Shown piece by piece: positions 12,595 to 26,923 of a stretch of 60,000 bases of DNA. Positions within the stretch are counted from its first letter, which is position 1. Each line of letters starts with the position of its first letter. The translations under genes and the position numbers were made by a program. The stretch is from Chrysomallon squamiferum (lineage: Eukaryota; Mollusca; Gastropoda; Neomphalida; Peltospiridae). The notes under the pieces are model-generated. The model did not search any database. It was given only the letters and a program-made list of their open reading frames with translations, and was not told the origin of the DNA. The stretch spans positions 23,417,755-23,477,754 of the forward strand of contig CM022670.1 in NCBI GenBank assembly GCA_012295275.1, read 5' to 3'.

Positions 12595-14461
12595 TGTAAT
12601 AAAGATCTGTTGAGATAATTATGTCAATTGTGTGTTATACCAAAGAAGTCTATGTTAACATCCCAAAATAACAGATTTGGTCAATTCTCTTGCTTGTTTT
12701 TACAGTTATTTCTTAATACCAAAAAAACGGCCATTACTATTTCTTGGCATAAATCGTGTCCACTACATGATTTAGATAGTTTCTAATTTTTAAAGAGTTA
12801 AATCGATCAAAAATTCACTTTGATACATACATTCTAAACATGTGGGACTGAATATTAAGATCAAGAATGAAACTGTCGGAATCGCAAAAGCAACTGGATT
12901 TTTTAATCCTGTATATATCTAATTTCTTTGAAGAAGTAAGCATCAAAAACAACCAAAGGATTAGAAGACGAATATCCGAATCTGTCATTCAAGATGTTTG
13001 TTAATTTTTATTTTTATTTATTTAAATGTGTGTTTGTACCACACACGTACAGTAGCAAATAACATGTCTGATACCTGAAACTGCATACAAGTTATATGGA
13101 AAAAAAAACCATCATAAAAGTAGTTTGAATACATTATGTGAAAATAATTAGATCATTACAGACTGGAATAATAACCCTGAATCAGCATCTAAAACCATCC
13201 TTAAGTTTAGAAAATTATATATACATTTTAATTAATTATTTATTTATTAATGTATTTACCTACCTGCTTGCTTATTTATTTATTTATTTATTGTCAGTGA
13301 TAATTACAAACTCTTTAGTGAAAACCGCAATATCTTCTTTTTTTATTAATTTATTATTGTTTGTTTTTGGGGGGGGGTTGTTGTTGTTTTTTTTATTTAT
13401 TTTTTTTATTCTTTTAAATAAGTCGAGTTATCAGTCTTCATAAGGAAAATAATTTTTATTTTATTATTGGAGAGAGATTTATTTATTACTTTTCATTTTC
13501 ATTTGCGGATATAACATGACCAAGATTAAATTTTATTCATTTATTCTGTATTTGAGACATACGTGAATTAAATAAACTGTTTTCTTTCCATACTATTGTT
13601 TTTAAATGACTATATATATATATATATATATGTGGGGTGGGGGGATAACATACCATCCTGTTTCTGGTCTGTCTGAATTTAGGACGTTCACCAGAAATAA
13701 CGATTTAATATTAATTATCCCGGAAAACGACTTTTTTTTTTTTTTTTTTTTTTTTTAAATTCATTCTTACCTGCATATTTTAAACTGTTCTGGGGCCTAC
13801 TGATAATTAAGTTGAAGAATTCAAACTTTAAAAATATATAAATAATAGCGATGTGTCACTACTTCAAAGAATGACACTGAAAGGTATTAATTTATAATTA
13901 AGATGGCTATTGTTGTTACAGTGGTTGTTTTTGCGATGTCGTTTGTAGAACATACGGAAAACCTACATTTACTCATAATGCATCTGATTTAATGGTTCAT
14001 TGGCGACAGGTGCGGTGTCGTGCAATGCCGATACTCACCTGTATCTAAAGCAACAAAAGATTTCATTGGTTAATTCGTCTGTGGGTTACGATGCAATATT
14101 ATATACCAGTTAGCAACCTGGACATTTGACAGCGCGTGCTAATTAAGCTGCATGTAAATGAAAACGCTGTCAGTGAGCCTGTTCTTGTTATGTTTGCAGT
14201 TAATCAGGCACAGAAGGAAATAATCAGACTGATGACGGTAGGACATGTTGAAGATTTTAACCAATCGGAGGGTTTCACACAGGATCGCAACTGTCACAAG
14301 TCAACTCATTAAGCCACAGGTGTGCTAAAGCCAGAAATAAAACATAACACGTCTTCTTTTTCTCGGATCAATAGTGTTGATTAATATCAATTACTGTCTG
14401 ACTGTTTGGGTTTGGGTCTGAAGAGCTGCAGCTTACTGTTAGGATATTTATATATGTGGTA

Positions 14462-14501
14462 TATATAAAGTGGGAGGACCCCGCCCAGAAGTTTGTCAGT
14501 T
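14462..14501 (+). promoter_or_regulatory. Candidate core promoter of the GIPC gene (TATA box plus initiator)
   Basis: TATATAAAG lies at 14462-14470 and TCAGTT, matching the TCAKTY initiator, at 14496-14501, with a GC-rich stretch (CCCCGCCC) between. The spacing of about 36 bases from the TATA start to the initiator A is compatible with TATA-driven transcription starting near 14498. Predicted 5' UTR is about 160 bases. Confidence 0.5.
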
Positions 14502-14542
14502 CATACGCAACTTCCGACTACCCGATTTGGACGGCCATATTC

Positions 14543-14560
14543 ATGGCTGGTAAAGACTGA
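14543..14560 (+). promoter_or_regulatory. uORF of five codons (MAGKD stop) in the GIPC 5' UTR
   Basis: ATG GCT GGT AAA GAC TGA lies between the predicted transcription start and the GIPC ATG (14661), out of frame with it. It could lower or condition translation of GIPC if transcription starts upstream as predicted. Confidence 0.45.
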
Positions 14561-14660
14561 AGGGCGTTTTGTGATTAGCTCATTTTACCTGTTGACTGTT
14601 ACCTGTTCTGAACATAAAGGACAAATTGTTTTGTTTTACGGTCCATTATTAATTTCGAAG

Positions 14661-17600
14661 ATGCCGATTTTTGGTAAAAAGAACAGAAGTAAAGAAAATT
14701 TAGCAGAAAATCTGCCGAAGGCGACCAACAATGACCACACGGCACGCCCTAACGAAGCCCCGGAGACGAACGGAGGGGGTAAGGTATCGAAAGGTGGTCA
14801 AGAAACTCCACCCCAACCACCGAGACCTAAACTGGTATTCCACTGTCAGCAGGCACACGGAAGTCCCACCGGTATTATTTCAGGTTTCACCAATGTTAAA
14901 GAACTGTACCAGAAGATCGCCGATTGTTACGATTTGCCAGTGACAGAGGTAAGCTATTTCACCTGAGGCAGTGTTAAAGAAATAAGGTGTTCTGGTGATT
15001 AAGAAGACACCGGCGAGAAAGAGTGTCACGTCAGATGTTAACGTTGTCATTTCAAATAACAGTCTACAAAGCAAACTAACAGATACTGTTGGATATTGTT
15101 TTTTATTATATGTAATATATAAGATATCGCACGTTATGTATAAAATCCACACATTGCTTAAGAGTATGTCATAAACGTGACTCAGAATTAAAATATTTGA
15201 AATTTCTTTACATTTCCAACAAGAGAAGCATTAACCTTTTGATACAGCTTCAATACAGTGAATATTAATATACCATCAAAATTGTTTTAAATACAACAAT
15301 ACAAAGAATTTTGGACTACAAAAACTTTATATATTTTTAAGAAAATTTTAGCTATATCTACAAAAAATATAAAGTTTTTCTGAAACAATGACCAAAATGA
15401 CAAAGAATGGCGTCTTATAAAAATGAATATGTATAGAAAATGTCGGGTTATAATCAAGAAAGTATTGCCAGAAATATCCAATAACAACTGAGCTGATCAT
15501 AACTGCTTAATGGTTCGTCCTCCTGTTTGTTTAGCCAACTTGATACAATATCCAACAGTGACTGAGTACTGTGATCAATAGAAAATTTAAGTGTCATCAG
15601 TGTAGATATGTGTTTCTCTGTTGTTAATTATTTTTCTCATAAACCTATTGAAACTGAAATACCAAGATGCGCCTATAATCAAAATATGTAAAGTCTCTTT
15701 TTTTGATTCAGGAATTTATTATTATTATTATTATTTTTTAAAATTATTTGGGTATTATATTAAAAGACGACAGTTAAAAAGCTAAATTTATTTTATTTCT
15801 TACTTAATCATTTTGTATTCAAAAGTTTATGTAGAGAGCAGTGTCTTGATACACACACACAATGGATTGTGTTAGTCTGTGTTTGCTAGTGGCATTTTAA
15901 CCAATCTGTTATACCTGGCAATGACAGCTTAGATAACTTGGCCTAGTCACCGTGACAAGTTGAAGCTGATCTATAATTGCCCTGTTATTTTATTACTGTT
16001 CTGACTTTTAAGATATAAATGTTCACTGGACTGAATTAGACTGTGACTCTGTGTTCCATATGGATTTTTTTATTTTATTTTATTTTTTTTACATGATAAA
16101 GTAAAATCAATTTTAATTTCTAAAACTGTAAGATATTTCTAGAAATGAAAAAAATATGCTCGTGAAGACACCTGAAACAGAATACTGTATACCTAACTAT
16201 AACACTATAATGTGGAAATAGGTTTTAATTGTTTATCAAAACATTAAACTATGTACACTCTAAAAGAGATAATAAATAAAATATATAAGCATGTATAAAG
16301 ACATACCTTTTTTATGAAACAGTGATATATAAATATATATATACATTATCATGGTATATTATGAGATAAAATATTTATTAAAAAATTTAAAATTAATTGT
16401 TTAAACTGATATTCAGTAACAGATTAAAATAAAACTGAATAAAATGAAATATAGCCTAATATTTATGTTTTAAAAAATGTTTTGTACATTGCATATGATT
16501 GGATGTATGTGTAAAATATAAATGTTTGTGTACACACATACATTTATTTCTGTACATTTATAATAATGTATCTGTAATAGTTTTTCAATTTATTAGTTTC
16601 CGACCTGAATAAAGTAGACATCTGCAAGATGTTGTTTACTAAAAGGATTAATAATACAACTAACAAAGCTTTAATTACTTCAGTTTTCACCCTTTTTAAT
16701 ATCAGTTTCCAGTAATACTCATCCTTGGGCCTTTTTACCTGTTAGTAGAAATGGATTTTGAAAAATACTAAATCTTGTCTTATTAAGTATAAATTACATT
16801 AGAATTACATCACTTGTAATACCTGATCAATTTCCAGTTAATTAGTGAACATGCTGTATTTTTCTTGAATTTTTAATTGATCATGGAATCAATTTTTTTT
16901 TAATTATCATCAAGACCTGACATAAGATTTCTTCTTATTATCACACAAGAAAATATCACTGAAATCTATTACAACTGTTGGTTAGAAAGGACAGCTATTA
17001 TGTTTTGCAGATCTGTTTTTCTTTTCTCCTTAATGCACCAGGAAATGCCCATTGAAAGGTATACCAAAACCATAGTTGGTTGCATCTATGGAAAGGTGAA
17101 TTTATATCATCTATTGCTGCTAATCAGAAAGATTAAGCCAATAATATGTCAGGAGTGGGTTTCTTCTCTCTTTATATCAAAATCAGTCAGTCAGGAAACA
17201 ATAGATTAAAACATATGAACTCTATTATTTAAAAAAATATATAAATCTTTTTTCAAAGTGTTGTTATGCATTTCAATTTGACAGATCCTGTTTTGTACAC
17301 TGAACACTCACAAGATTGACATGTCTCGACTACTAGGAGGACAGATTGGTCTGGAGGATTTTATTTTTGCACACATTAAAGGTCAGCCCAAGGAAGTGGA
17401 TGTCACCAAATCAGAAGATGCTCTTGGTCTGACAATCACAGATAATGGGGCAGGCTATGCTTTTATTAAAAGAATAAAAGAGGGAAGTATAATGGACAAG
17501 GTTCCTCTTGTGACTGTAGGTGACCATATAGAAAAAATAGACAATAAAAGTGTGGTTGGGTGTCGCCATTTTGAAGTAGCCAAGATGCTTAAAGACATTC

Positions 17601-20600
17601 CAAAGGGAACAACATTTACACTCAGAGTTGTAGAGCCAATGAAGTCAGGATTTTGTAAGTATAATTTACATTCATTAACTATGTTTAAACCCTAATATTT
17701 GTAGTGAAAAGAATCATTTAAGGAGATTTGTTTTATAGAATATTTAATATTATAAACTCTGGTATTTGTGGTTGGTTTTTGTTTTTAATTTTTGGGTGAA
17801 TCATCAGTATTGTGATAACATTATTTTTAAATAAGAATTAATAATAGTTCTCATAGTAGTTCCTCAGACTGTACTGTTTCTGACCACTTCATGTCCTTGG
17901 ATTGATTTATATTTTTGTTGGAGAATTCAACTTTTTATTCTTTTATTTTTTGGATCAAGGATAGTGTTTTAAGTAATTTATTATCATTAAAATGTTACAT
18001 TTTGAAGAAAAAATAGAGAAAAATGTATTTGGTCAATCTATCATACCTGAATACAGTTTAACAAAGCATGTGTTCTCTTTCCTGGTGTTGAATATCAAAA
18101 AATAGTGATTCAAATTAGCCCATCTCAAAAGCAAAATACTTTGTTTTTATCATCAAAGTTATTGTAAAAGATCAAACATATGACAGAAGTCATTTTCAGA
18201 TTAATAATACTGAAGATTGTTACTGAAATCAGTCACCATAAACAGTATTTTTGAAAAACATTTTTTGAAAATTTAATGGTAATTTTCTTGGATACAAGAA
18301 AAGCATAACTGATATCAGTTTGTGTTCATGTAATTTTTAAATTTTATTATTTTGTTTCTGTTTATATTGTTTTGATTTCATCTTTATGCCTTGCCCCATT
18401 GTTTTTTGTTATTTATTTCTTTATTTTTTTTTTTTTTTTTTTTTTGATGTATTTTATTTTGGGTTGGGTTTATGTATAAAATCAGTTCATTCAGTTGAAT
18501 TATTTTTAAAAATTTGTTTTTGATTTGTTTCAGCGGTTTTTGGTAATTATGCCGCAGTAATTGTGCCTACAGTTTTTAACTTCTTTCATGCATGTATATT
18601 TGTTGTTGCTTTGAAACAATGGATATATTTTTTATCTCTAGTTATCTGGAAGTTGTCATCTTTTCATTTGTTTTATTTATTTATTCTTGGTTTACATTTG
18701 AAACAATTTTTCTGCCAGAATGAACTGATTTATTTATTTATTGTTGTTTACTATAGTTATTTATATATGAAAAATATATTTGTGTATTTCTGATTTCACA
18801 GATGAAAATATCACTAACTATTATTATTATTATTATTATTATTATCTTAAATGTTACGGGTTTGGAAAAGATACTGGATTTTATGCATTTCATTATTACA
18901 TTGCAAACTTAACCATTGTTTAATTAAGTGGCTTTCAGAAACTTGACTGTATTTGAAAATTTTATATAGGATGCAAGAGTCCAGTTTTGTTAGAAAGCAA
19001 ATCAACACTCTTCGATCTGTCAATCACAAATTACACTTTTTGTAAGATTTCTTCTATCATAAAACAAAACAGAACAAAACCTTTTTCTCATATTACAGAA
19101 GTTTTTGTTTGAAAACAAGGAAGACGTTAAAAATAAACTTACTTCCTGGTTATCTAATGCCAGGTACCTCATTTGAAAGGAATACTTTTTTATCAGTTGA
19201 ATCTTTTGATACTTTTATCATTGTCTAGTTATTTATCTGTCAGTGTGCCAAGTAACTATTTAATATCTCTTCTTTTACTTCATTTTATTGTCAAACTTTA
19301 TGATTAGCAAAAATTTATATCTTCAAAACCCTGTCTTGGAAGTACATGGAATGTATACAGGTTCTGTTTATTCAGAAAGGCTCTTAACTGATCAAATTCT
19401 AAAAGATGTTTTGACATCCACAAATTATCTTATTTTATATTTTCAGTTAATTATGTAACAGAAATGTATTTTTATAAAAACAAATAAAATAATTTCTGGT
19501 GAATGCTAATGACTGGTTTGCCACTAAAATATTAATTAAAAAATATTGGGTTTGTAGCTTGCATAGTGTTTTAGTTGTAGGAGAAAAAAAATGCTTGACT
19601 GATGTAAGTGTACAGTTCATTTGTTTCAATTTGTACTTAGTATTCTTTGTTCTTTACATTTCATTTTAGTTAATATTGCATGACATGGAAGAAACAAAAC
19701 AAAAACAAAAAGAAAACAGTTCTAATCATTTTGCATATATGTAAAAAAAGGCTTATGAAAATGAAACTTAAACAATAAGATTGATTTTTGTTACAAGTAC
19801 AAAGGACTCTCTCTTAAACATACTACTTGAAACCAGTTAGCCAGAATGCAGGTGAAAATTAAATGTCTTCAAAATTGAAGATTTTTTTCTTAATAATACA
19901 TCCAGTTTTGTTGGAATTTCAATTGGATTCAGAACTTAGAAATCATTACAGTTTATTCTAAAATATTCTAGTAGAAAAATAGATATCAATTTACATTTAG
20001 AAACATCATAAAGTAAATGTTAATAACTTGAATACACGGATATTCAGCTTTTGTTTAAATTTGTGCTGTCATGCATAGCCAATAACACGAAGACATCTAA
20101 TTATAGTTTCAAAATGAAACATTCAGGTATGTTGTGTTCAGAGTAATTTTACTTTAAAATATACTGAGGTTTACTGCACGTAGTAATTCATAATCAAAAA
20201 AAATATTTTCTTTAAAATATGTGTGTATATATGTTCACACACATGCAAGCCTTTTTTTTTTCTTCTCATAGTAGTAAAGATGTTCACAGACAATGGTGCC
20301 AGTATTGATTATACTTACAAGAATAAAGCTTTTAACAAAGAAAAGATTCATTAACCACTGATGGGAAGAATACTCGTGTTACAAGATTATCATCTATCAG
20401 AAGAGGCTTAATGATTTTTACTATTATCATTTTTTGTAACAGTAATTGTTTACTGTCAAGCTCAGAATTATATTCAAAATATAATGCTAATACAAACTAC
20501 AGCATTGATGAAGGACGAATCTTTTATAGATTTTTTTATATATATAAACAATCTTGTATTGTAATAAGATGATCGTAAGAATATTATTTTGGATAATTGG

Positions 20601-23600
20601 AATTGTTACTTAAAATATTGATAGTCTTTTTGTAATAAAGTTTCTGTTCTGTATTGGACAAAAATACACTTTATTAGATTTCAATCTAAAATTATGGATT
20701 ATTTTTTGTTTTTTTACATTTCCACCCTCCCAGTCTTTGAGTTGTTATAGCATAAACTGAAAAAAAATGACCACATTCATGATGCACACATGTGTGTGTG
20801 TGTGTGCACAGATATTAACAAAAACAGGTATATGCAAAACCTATGTAATAACATGCATATATATGCACAAATACACACACACATACACATACACAGACTA
20901 AATTATTTTTTTACATTATTGCAACCCAAGGAATATTATTGTCTATTGCTCAGTATTTGGGGTCTTGTGTAGAAGTGATAACAACAGGATGTTAAGTTGG
21001 TTATCTGAATCCAGTCATTGCATGCGTGTGACATACATGTGACTTGATAATAAATGTTTTATTGTCTACTATATTAAAGAACTTTCAGACTAGTAATACT
21101 TTTTATGAAGAAATGTTCAGAATATTTCCTAATATGTTTATATATCAGCGGGGAAGATTAGTTTTCTTATATTTATTAGACTTTTAAAATCAAGTACCCG
21201 AATTTAATAGCTATCTGTAGAAATAAAGTATCTGTTAATATCTGTGGTATCAGTAAATAGCCAATTATCTTTCTGTCCTAGTTTTAAGCAAAGCTATATC
21301 TGTACTATATTTCATTTTAAAAACTGAAGTTAACAATAACTACAGTTATTGATAAACTACATCCCAGTGTCTTTTTATAAAGTTTCAGCTAAATTGGTTG
21401 TTACATTAATATTTTCAATTATTTATATTATTGTATTTTTTGTTATGCCAATCAGCCAATTTAAAATATACAGCATCAAAGTGTAAACATACTAGTTTGT
21501 TTTGTATTGTTATTTCCTAATAAAATTATTCAGTACTAATTTTCAATTTACAAAGACAGGATAAACTAAAACTTGCAGTATCTATCTATCTCTCTATCTA
21601 TCTATCTATCTATCTGTCTATATATTTTTTACGGGGTAAAGCTGATATCTTAAAACAGAAACCAGTTATTTCTTTTATCATGCAATCCTAAACGATATAA
21701 AAACAAACTGAAATTAACAATTCTGTTCTCCACTCACCATACTCAAGAATAGTAGATTCATATGTGTTGACGTCAAAATTTTTCAAAACAAAATAGTTCT
21801 GAAAATAACAACAATTTATTTGTAATTTTTTAAAAGTATATATATAAGTAATGTGTCCAATTAAATATAGTTAAATCCAAAAGTTGTATTTTTTGTCAGT
21901 GACTAGATGTAAAGAAATTTATATGTAAAATAAAGGAGGATTCTTCTGAAGTCTACAGTGTTGATATAAATGTATCAGATTATTTTCTCTTTTAAACACT
22001 TGTAATCATAGTAGCTGATTCTGATTCTGATTTCAGCTAAATCTTGTAATATATCTACCTCTTCCATATTTGTCATAATCATGAAGAAACTGTTAATGAA
22101 TAAACAGCAACAAAACGCTGGTGTGCTTAATGTATTGTTTCCTGTAATAGATTTTTGTTCACTACAATGTGTGAACACAGTAAACACTCATTAGCAAACA
22201 TGGCAGTGATGTGTCCTCTACAGGTCATCCTTGTACTTCACCTGTACACCACAGACACACGCAGCCTTGTTGCCATAGTATTGTGTTGCATGCATGTTTC
22301 ATTAGCATATTCTAAATCAACGGGTGCAGTCGTATTTCTGTGATGAAGTGAAAATGTAGCCTGTGCTGGTTGAAACTGTGCCATTGTTTTTTTGATTGTT
22401 TTCATGTACATGCATTCATCTGCAGTAAATCATTTTGTGTATCAATTTATTTGTGCACTAAACAACATGTCGCTTTTCACAGTATGACTAATGTGCAAAC
22501 TGTTTTTGTTTATAAGCTGTGATAACTTTCAAAATAATGATGAGTCTTTTTTTGTATATGCTGGAAAAGACATTTTATTTATTTTTATTTTTATTTTAAA
22601 TTTTGTTTTATATTTTATTTTATTTGCTGTTTTGTTTTCTTTTTCTTTTGTTTTTTGTTGGGTTTTTTTTTTGTTTTTTAAAAAATCTCGTTTAAAAACA
22701 TTATTTTCTCTTTGTTTTTGTTTTGGTGCCATAATTATTTTCTGTATGCATGTATGTATTTTTTTAAGAATTTTACAAAATTGTTTGCATTATATTCTGT
22801 TCATTTATTTATTTTGTGTTTGTTTATTTATTTATGTTAACTCGTACAGAATGTTTTAACCTGTATTTGACTAAATTTGTTAAAATTGAGTGTCTGTAAA
22901 AACATTGCATAGTTCTGTGTTTTCTAAAACATACATCATCATAATGTATAAAGTACTTTGCTGGTAATATTGATCTTGTTTTAAATGGAGTTTTTATTTT
23001 AAACATTTTCTGCCATAGACATTTTTTTATATATATTGTTATATATATCAGTTATTAAGTTGTTGTTTTTTTGGAGGATTTTACAAAATGTTTCAAAATA
23101 TAATTTATAAATAAAGAATTTTTCATTTCTGTAAATAGTAAAATTTTTGGGGTCTTTATATAAATTTTATATAAATTTAACCCAGTATTTTAAAGCCATT
23201 ATATCTATACATATACTACACAATCTATTTTACATGGATTTTTAAACACAGATTTTAAGAATTTCTTTCCATGTTTTGTGAAATACACATAAGAACTGTG
23301 TTACCTGGTATAAGTACGTGAGGAGTTTTTACGTGACAAAGTGAGAGGTGTGTGTGTTTGTAAATGCAGTCTTCTACATGCGCCTGTACATTCCTATACA
23401 ATTGGTCATACACCACCCACTTTACCTAACTGTCCTTCTTGTGAGCTAATGATTTTCTATGTTGCAGTAACAGCGTAATGGATGAGTAATTTAGTAAATA
23501 TTTACTCTGAATAAACTTTGTATGAAAATATAGGTGGTGCTTTTTAAAACAAAAAAATTAAAATAATTTTTTTTTTTTTTTTTTTTTTTTTAATGTTGGG

Positions 23601-25194
23601 TATTTTACATCACATTTTTTTTTTTTTTTTTTTATATATCTTTCTCTTGTATTTTGTTTTTGTTGTATTTTTGCTTGAAAAACATGTTTATAAAAAGTGT
23701 TTGATCTAGTTATATGTGTACACTTGAAAAGCCTTAGTCATCAGTGGCCTGATTTCATCTCAGATGATCCTTTTTGTTCGGTTTGGTTTTATACACTGAC
23801 ATTGTTGATGTCGTGTCAGCCAGCTTCTATATTTAACAGCTGGACATGGATTTCTCAATAGAATAAAGAAGATATGTTACAATGGATATATATAAAAATG
23901 GGTTAATTTCATTCACGCCATTGTACAGAACTACCAGGTTTTCATTCTGCAGTTGGAACAATTTTTCAGTAGTATGAATGAATTGAATTCCTGTCAGTTT
24001 TATCTATTTAACAATATATTAATAATAATAATATATTAATATATCTGTAGCATATATTATTTCAGTCTTCAGTGTTGTGATATTTTTTTTTCATTTTTTT
24101 TTTCCATATATATTATTGATTTCACAGGCAAAAGGTTAAAAATTTAATATTTATATTTGTCTTTAAGTTTCATAATCTGTAAATAATAAACTTTTCATAA
24201 AAATCATTCCATCCAGGGTAACATTATAATTTTTGTTTCAATTTGTTTCATATTAATAATTTAAATTTAAATATTTAAAAAAACAAAACAATTCTTTTTT
24301 GTATATTAACAAAAGTAAGATAGCCATACTTCTATGCTGTATTTTATTTTTGTATCAAATATCCTTTATAATGCATCACATCCCTGTGAGACATAGTTAA
24401 ATTTCATCACATGTGTAAGAAAGGAAAACAGTATTAATCTTAGTTGGATTACTTGTCTTCACACAAGACTGTTCCACTCCAGTAAATATTCTCAAACGTG
24501 ATGTCAGGCAACTCGAATCAAATTTCAGTTGCACTATTACAAAGAAATAACAATGAACTGTTCAAGATAAAATACATTCTTGCTTGCCAAAGTTAGCCAA
24601 TTTTTTAAAAATTTCCCCCCCCCTGAACACATTGATGACTACAATACTCACACAATGGCTGTGGTGTTTTGTTTGCTAAACAAAAATGTTTGACTTCCTG
24701 TTAACTTTCTTTAAACCAATTACTTCCTGAATGCAGACTGTCATTTCAGTTGTGTATTTAAAATACAAGTGGAACCTTCAGTCAGCAACTGAATTAATGA
24801 ATGTCTCACATTATCTTAGTATTTTTCTTTGTGAATTGTTATTGTTATGGTTGTTTTTTTTTTTTTTTTGGTATAATTATGTTACCAAATACAAAAACAT
24901 CTGCAACACCTCTAAATGTTTTTCCATTGATTATCCAGAAGAAGATACCATAATTTAATCTGTGCTTGAATCATTGGCTTTCCTGTTTGCTTATAGTTTA
25001 TTTTTTCTTCTTCTTGTTACTATAATTATTATTATTTGTTTAATGTTGTGATTTGTATCTTTTACACTTCTGTATTTTCTGTTGACAGTAAATAGATTAT
25101 AGGTCTTTGTAAAATACTTGCATGTAATCAAGCCTAATACATTTTTCAAATCAAACATCATATATTCTCTTACTACTTGTTTTATTTATTTATT

Positions 25195-25255
<61 letters not shown>

Positions 25256-26502
25256 TTCAGCTAAACTTTCATCATATTTATTTCTTTGTCACTTTTGTGA
25301 TTTGCATTTTTTTAATATAATAATCATTTTTAAAAAGCTGAAGATCTATAGAAAGACCAATTAACATTTTAAAATGGCAGAACATTTGTTGAGTGTCATT
25401 TGAATTCAGTTTCTTTATATTTGCAAGCTAGTACTCAGTTTCACAGAAATGTGTGAATTTGTTATTTTCAGCTAACATTGGTGCACCAGGAGGAAAGAAA
25501 GGTGGTGGAAGCCTGGGTTCAGGAAAGCAGACTTTAAGACTGAGGTCCAAGGGTCCAGCAACTGTTGAGATAGTATGTTTTATTTATTTATCTCTTGTTA
25601 ATGTTTACTTTTTATTTTTGTTATGGTATTTATATCGGATAGTTTATAATTTATTTTATTCGGAAAGGTTTTTGTGTTGCACAAAACATTAGCTTCTAAC
25701 ATTGACATTTGTTCCTAATTAAGCAATTACAGTGTTTGAAACCTTTATTCTTTGACATATACCCTACTGGATACTAGTTTTTCAAAATCTGATAAGACAA
25801 CAGAAAATTTAATATCATACTTTCAGATATCTCTGAGATGTCTAGTTTTTTTGTATCCAGCATGAAAATCCCTTTATGGTCATTTATATGAGTAGCACAT
25901 CAAATGGCAAAAGCAGAAGAATCAAACTTGTATTATTAGTTTTACAGAATCTGTTTTTCTGATGTGTGATATAATAACAGTTATTAATATTAAAGTGTGT
26001 TTAAAGATTTATAACATTAAATTCATTTTCTGAATGAACTAAATGATGTTATGTTATCATTTCAGCCTGATGATGTTGTAAATGTAGCAACAGACAAGAT
26101 AAACGGACTTCTCGAGTCATTCATGGGAATCAATGACACAGAATTAGGTATTCTGCCTTCTTCATAAAAAATTTTTTTAATATTTTGATTCAGTAAAAAG
26201 CTACGTCTGACTTTAACAGTTTTGTATCTAAAAGAAATCTGTGTATTTAGATTTTTTTTTTTTTTTTTTTTTTGTCACAAGATATATTACATTTTTTTAT
26301 TTGGAATTTCTTTTCAGCACAAAGTATATGGGAGACTGGATCCAACAAAGATAATCCACATGATTTTGCTGTTGCCATTGATGAGTCTGACTTATCAGAC
26401 TTTGGGTTCACTGATGATTTCGTGTTTGATTTGTGGGGTGCTATTTCCGATGCTAAGCAAGGCAGACTTAAGAAAACGCAGGAGTTTAACGAGCAGTTTT
26501 GA
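14661..26502 (+). CDS. GIPC: GIPC PDZ-domain adaptor protein (5 exons, 341 aa)
   Basis: GIPC is a cytoplasmic adaptor. It links PDZ-ligand membrane proteins to myosin VI and endosomal traffic. Exons: 14661-14948, 17285-17654, 25472-25572, 26066-26147, 26318-26502. The phases close to 1026 nt. Residues about 57-125 form the GH1 region ([43 protein letters not shown]). Residues about 130-212 are the PDZ domain, with carboxylate-binding loop ALGL (142-145) followed by [20 protein letters not shown] Gly-rich linker and [12 protein letters not shown] lead to the GH2 (myosin VI-binding) domain at about 254-330, ending in [14 protein letters not shown]-type sequence (here [18 protein letters not shown]). 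The extreme C terminus ([11 protein letters not shown]) extends past the usual vertebrate end. Start choice: ATG 14661 is the first ATG in frame; the frame stays open upstream to about 14493 but without an ATG. Vertebrate GIPC1 is 333 aa, so the length fits. I cannot tell which vertebrate paralogue is closest. Confidence 0.97.
14949..17284 (+). other. GIPC intron 1
   Basis: GTAAGC donor to TTGACAG acceptor. AT-rich with short (TTA)n near 15716-15736; no exon recognised. Short open frames near 17000-17209 have no start or splice context that joins the gene. Confidence 0.7.
21579..21622. repeat. (TATC)n microsatellite
   Basis: About ten tetranucleotide units with single substitutions; intronic in GIPC. 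Confidence 0.93.
25179..25252. repeat. Compound (TTTA)n(TTA)n microsatellite
   Basis: TTTA units pass into a long TTA run upstream of GIPC exon 3. Confidence 0.95.
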
Positions 26503-26889
26503 TTCCAAAGGAAAACAAACCATAAGTTATTATCTGTTTATCTGTGACAGTGGAGAAGAACACAGCTGTCTGTAAGGAAAAAGAAATTAAAAATGAAGAA
26601 TTAGAGAAAATAGTTAAATACTAAACAATATTAATTAATATGAAATGAAAACCATGCAGTTTATTTTATTTTCATTTTTATTTGTCATTAGTGTCCAAGC
26701 ATTTGATGAATACGTGCATATAACATTTTATGTAATTATCACATTTTGTTTATTTTTACTTTTTTCATTGTTTATTCAAATCCAGTTTTTTATTTATTGT
26801 TAATTCCCAGTTCAGATATGGTAAATTTAAACTGACCATTCCATGAAGGATAAAAAAAATTATATATATATATATATATATGTTATTAA

Positions 26890-26923
26890 AATAAATGATT
26901 TAAATTTTTTTTTTTTAAATAAA
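26890..26923 (+). terminator. Candidate poly(A) signals of GIPC
   Basis: AATAAA at 26890-26895 and again at 26918-26923, about 390-420 bases after the stop. The DNA is so AT-rich that further AATAAA hexamers occur downstream (for example near 27463), so the true end may be later. Confidence 0.35.

Larger units (their letters stand above)
9102..14440. other. Intergenic, AT-rich, no supported gene
   Basis: All open frames here are short and low complexity. It contains poly(T) at 9981-10013, poly(A) at 10630-10655, a mixed ATT/ACT/ACC/AGC trinucleotide tract at 12210-12260, (AAT)n at 12563-12591, (TA)n near 13612-13631 and poly(T) at 13733-13756. From about 13.9 kb the DNA becomes less AT-rich and contains more CpG, as expected near the GIPC promoter. 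Confidence 0.6.
17655..25471 (+). other. GIPC intron 2 (about 7.8 kb)
   Basis: GTAAGT donor to TTTTCAG acceptor. It contains poly(T) at 18423-18445 and 23567-23592, (ATT)n near 18818-18845, (TATC)n at 21579-21622, CA/GT tracts near 20790-20895, and a (TTTA)n(TTA)n array at 25179-25252. No conserved exon is seen in it. Confidence 0.7.

Noticed and set aside
14493-14660. N-terminal extension of GIPC (frame open upstream, TTG start)
   Set aside because: No ATG in frame; overlaps the predicted transcription start; GIPC proteins normally begin shortly before the GH1 region as at 14661.
22491-22859. 122-codon Phe-rich frame
   Set aside because: Low complexity T-rich intron of GIPC; no splice sites or homology.
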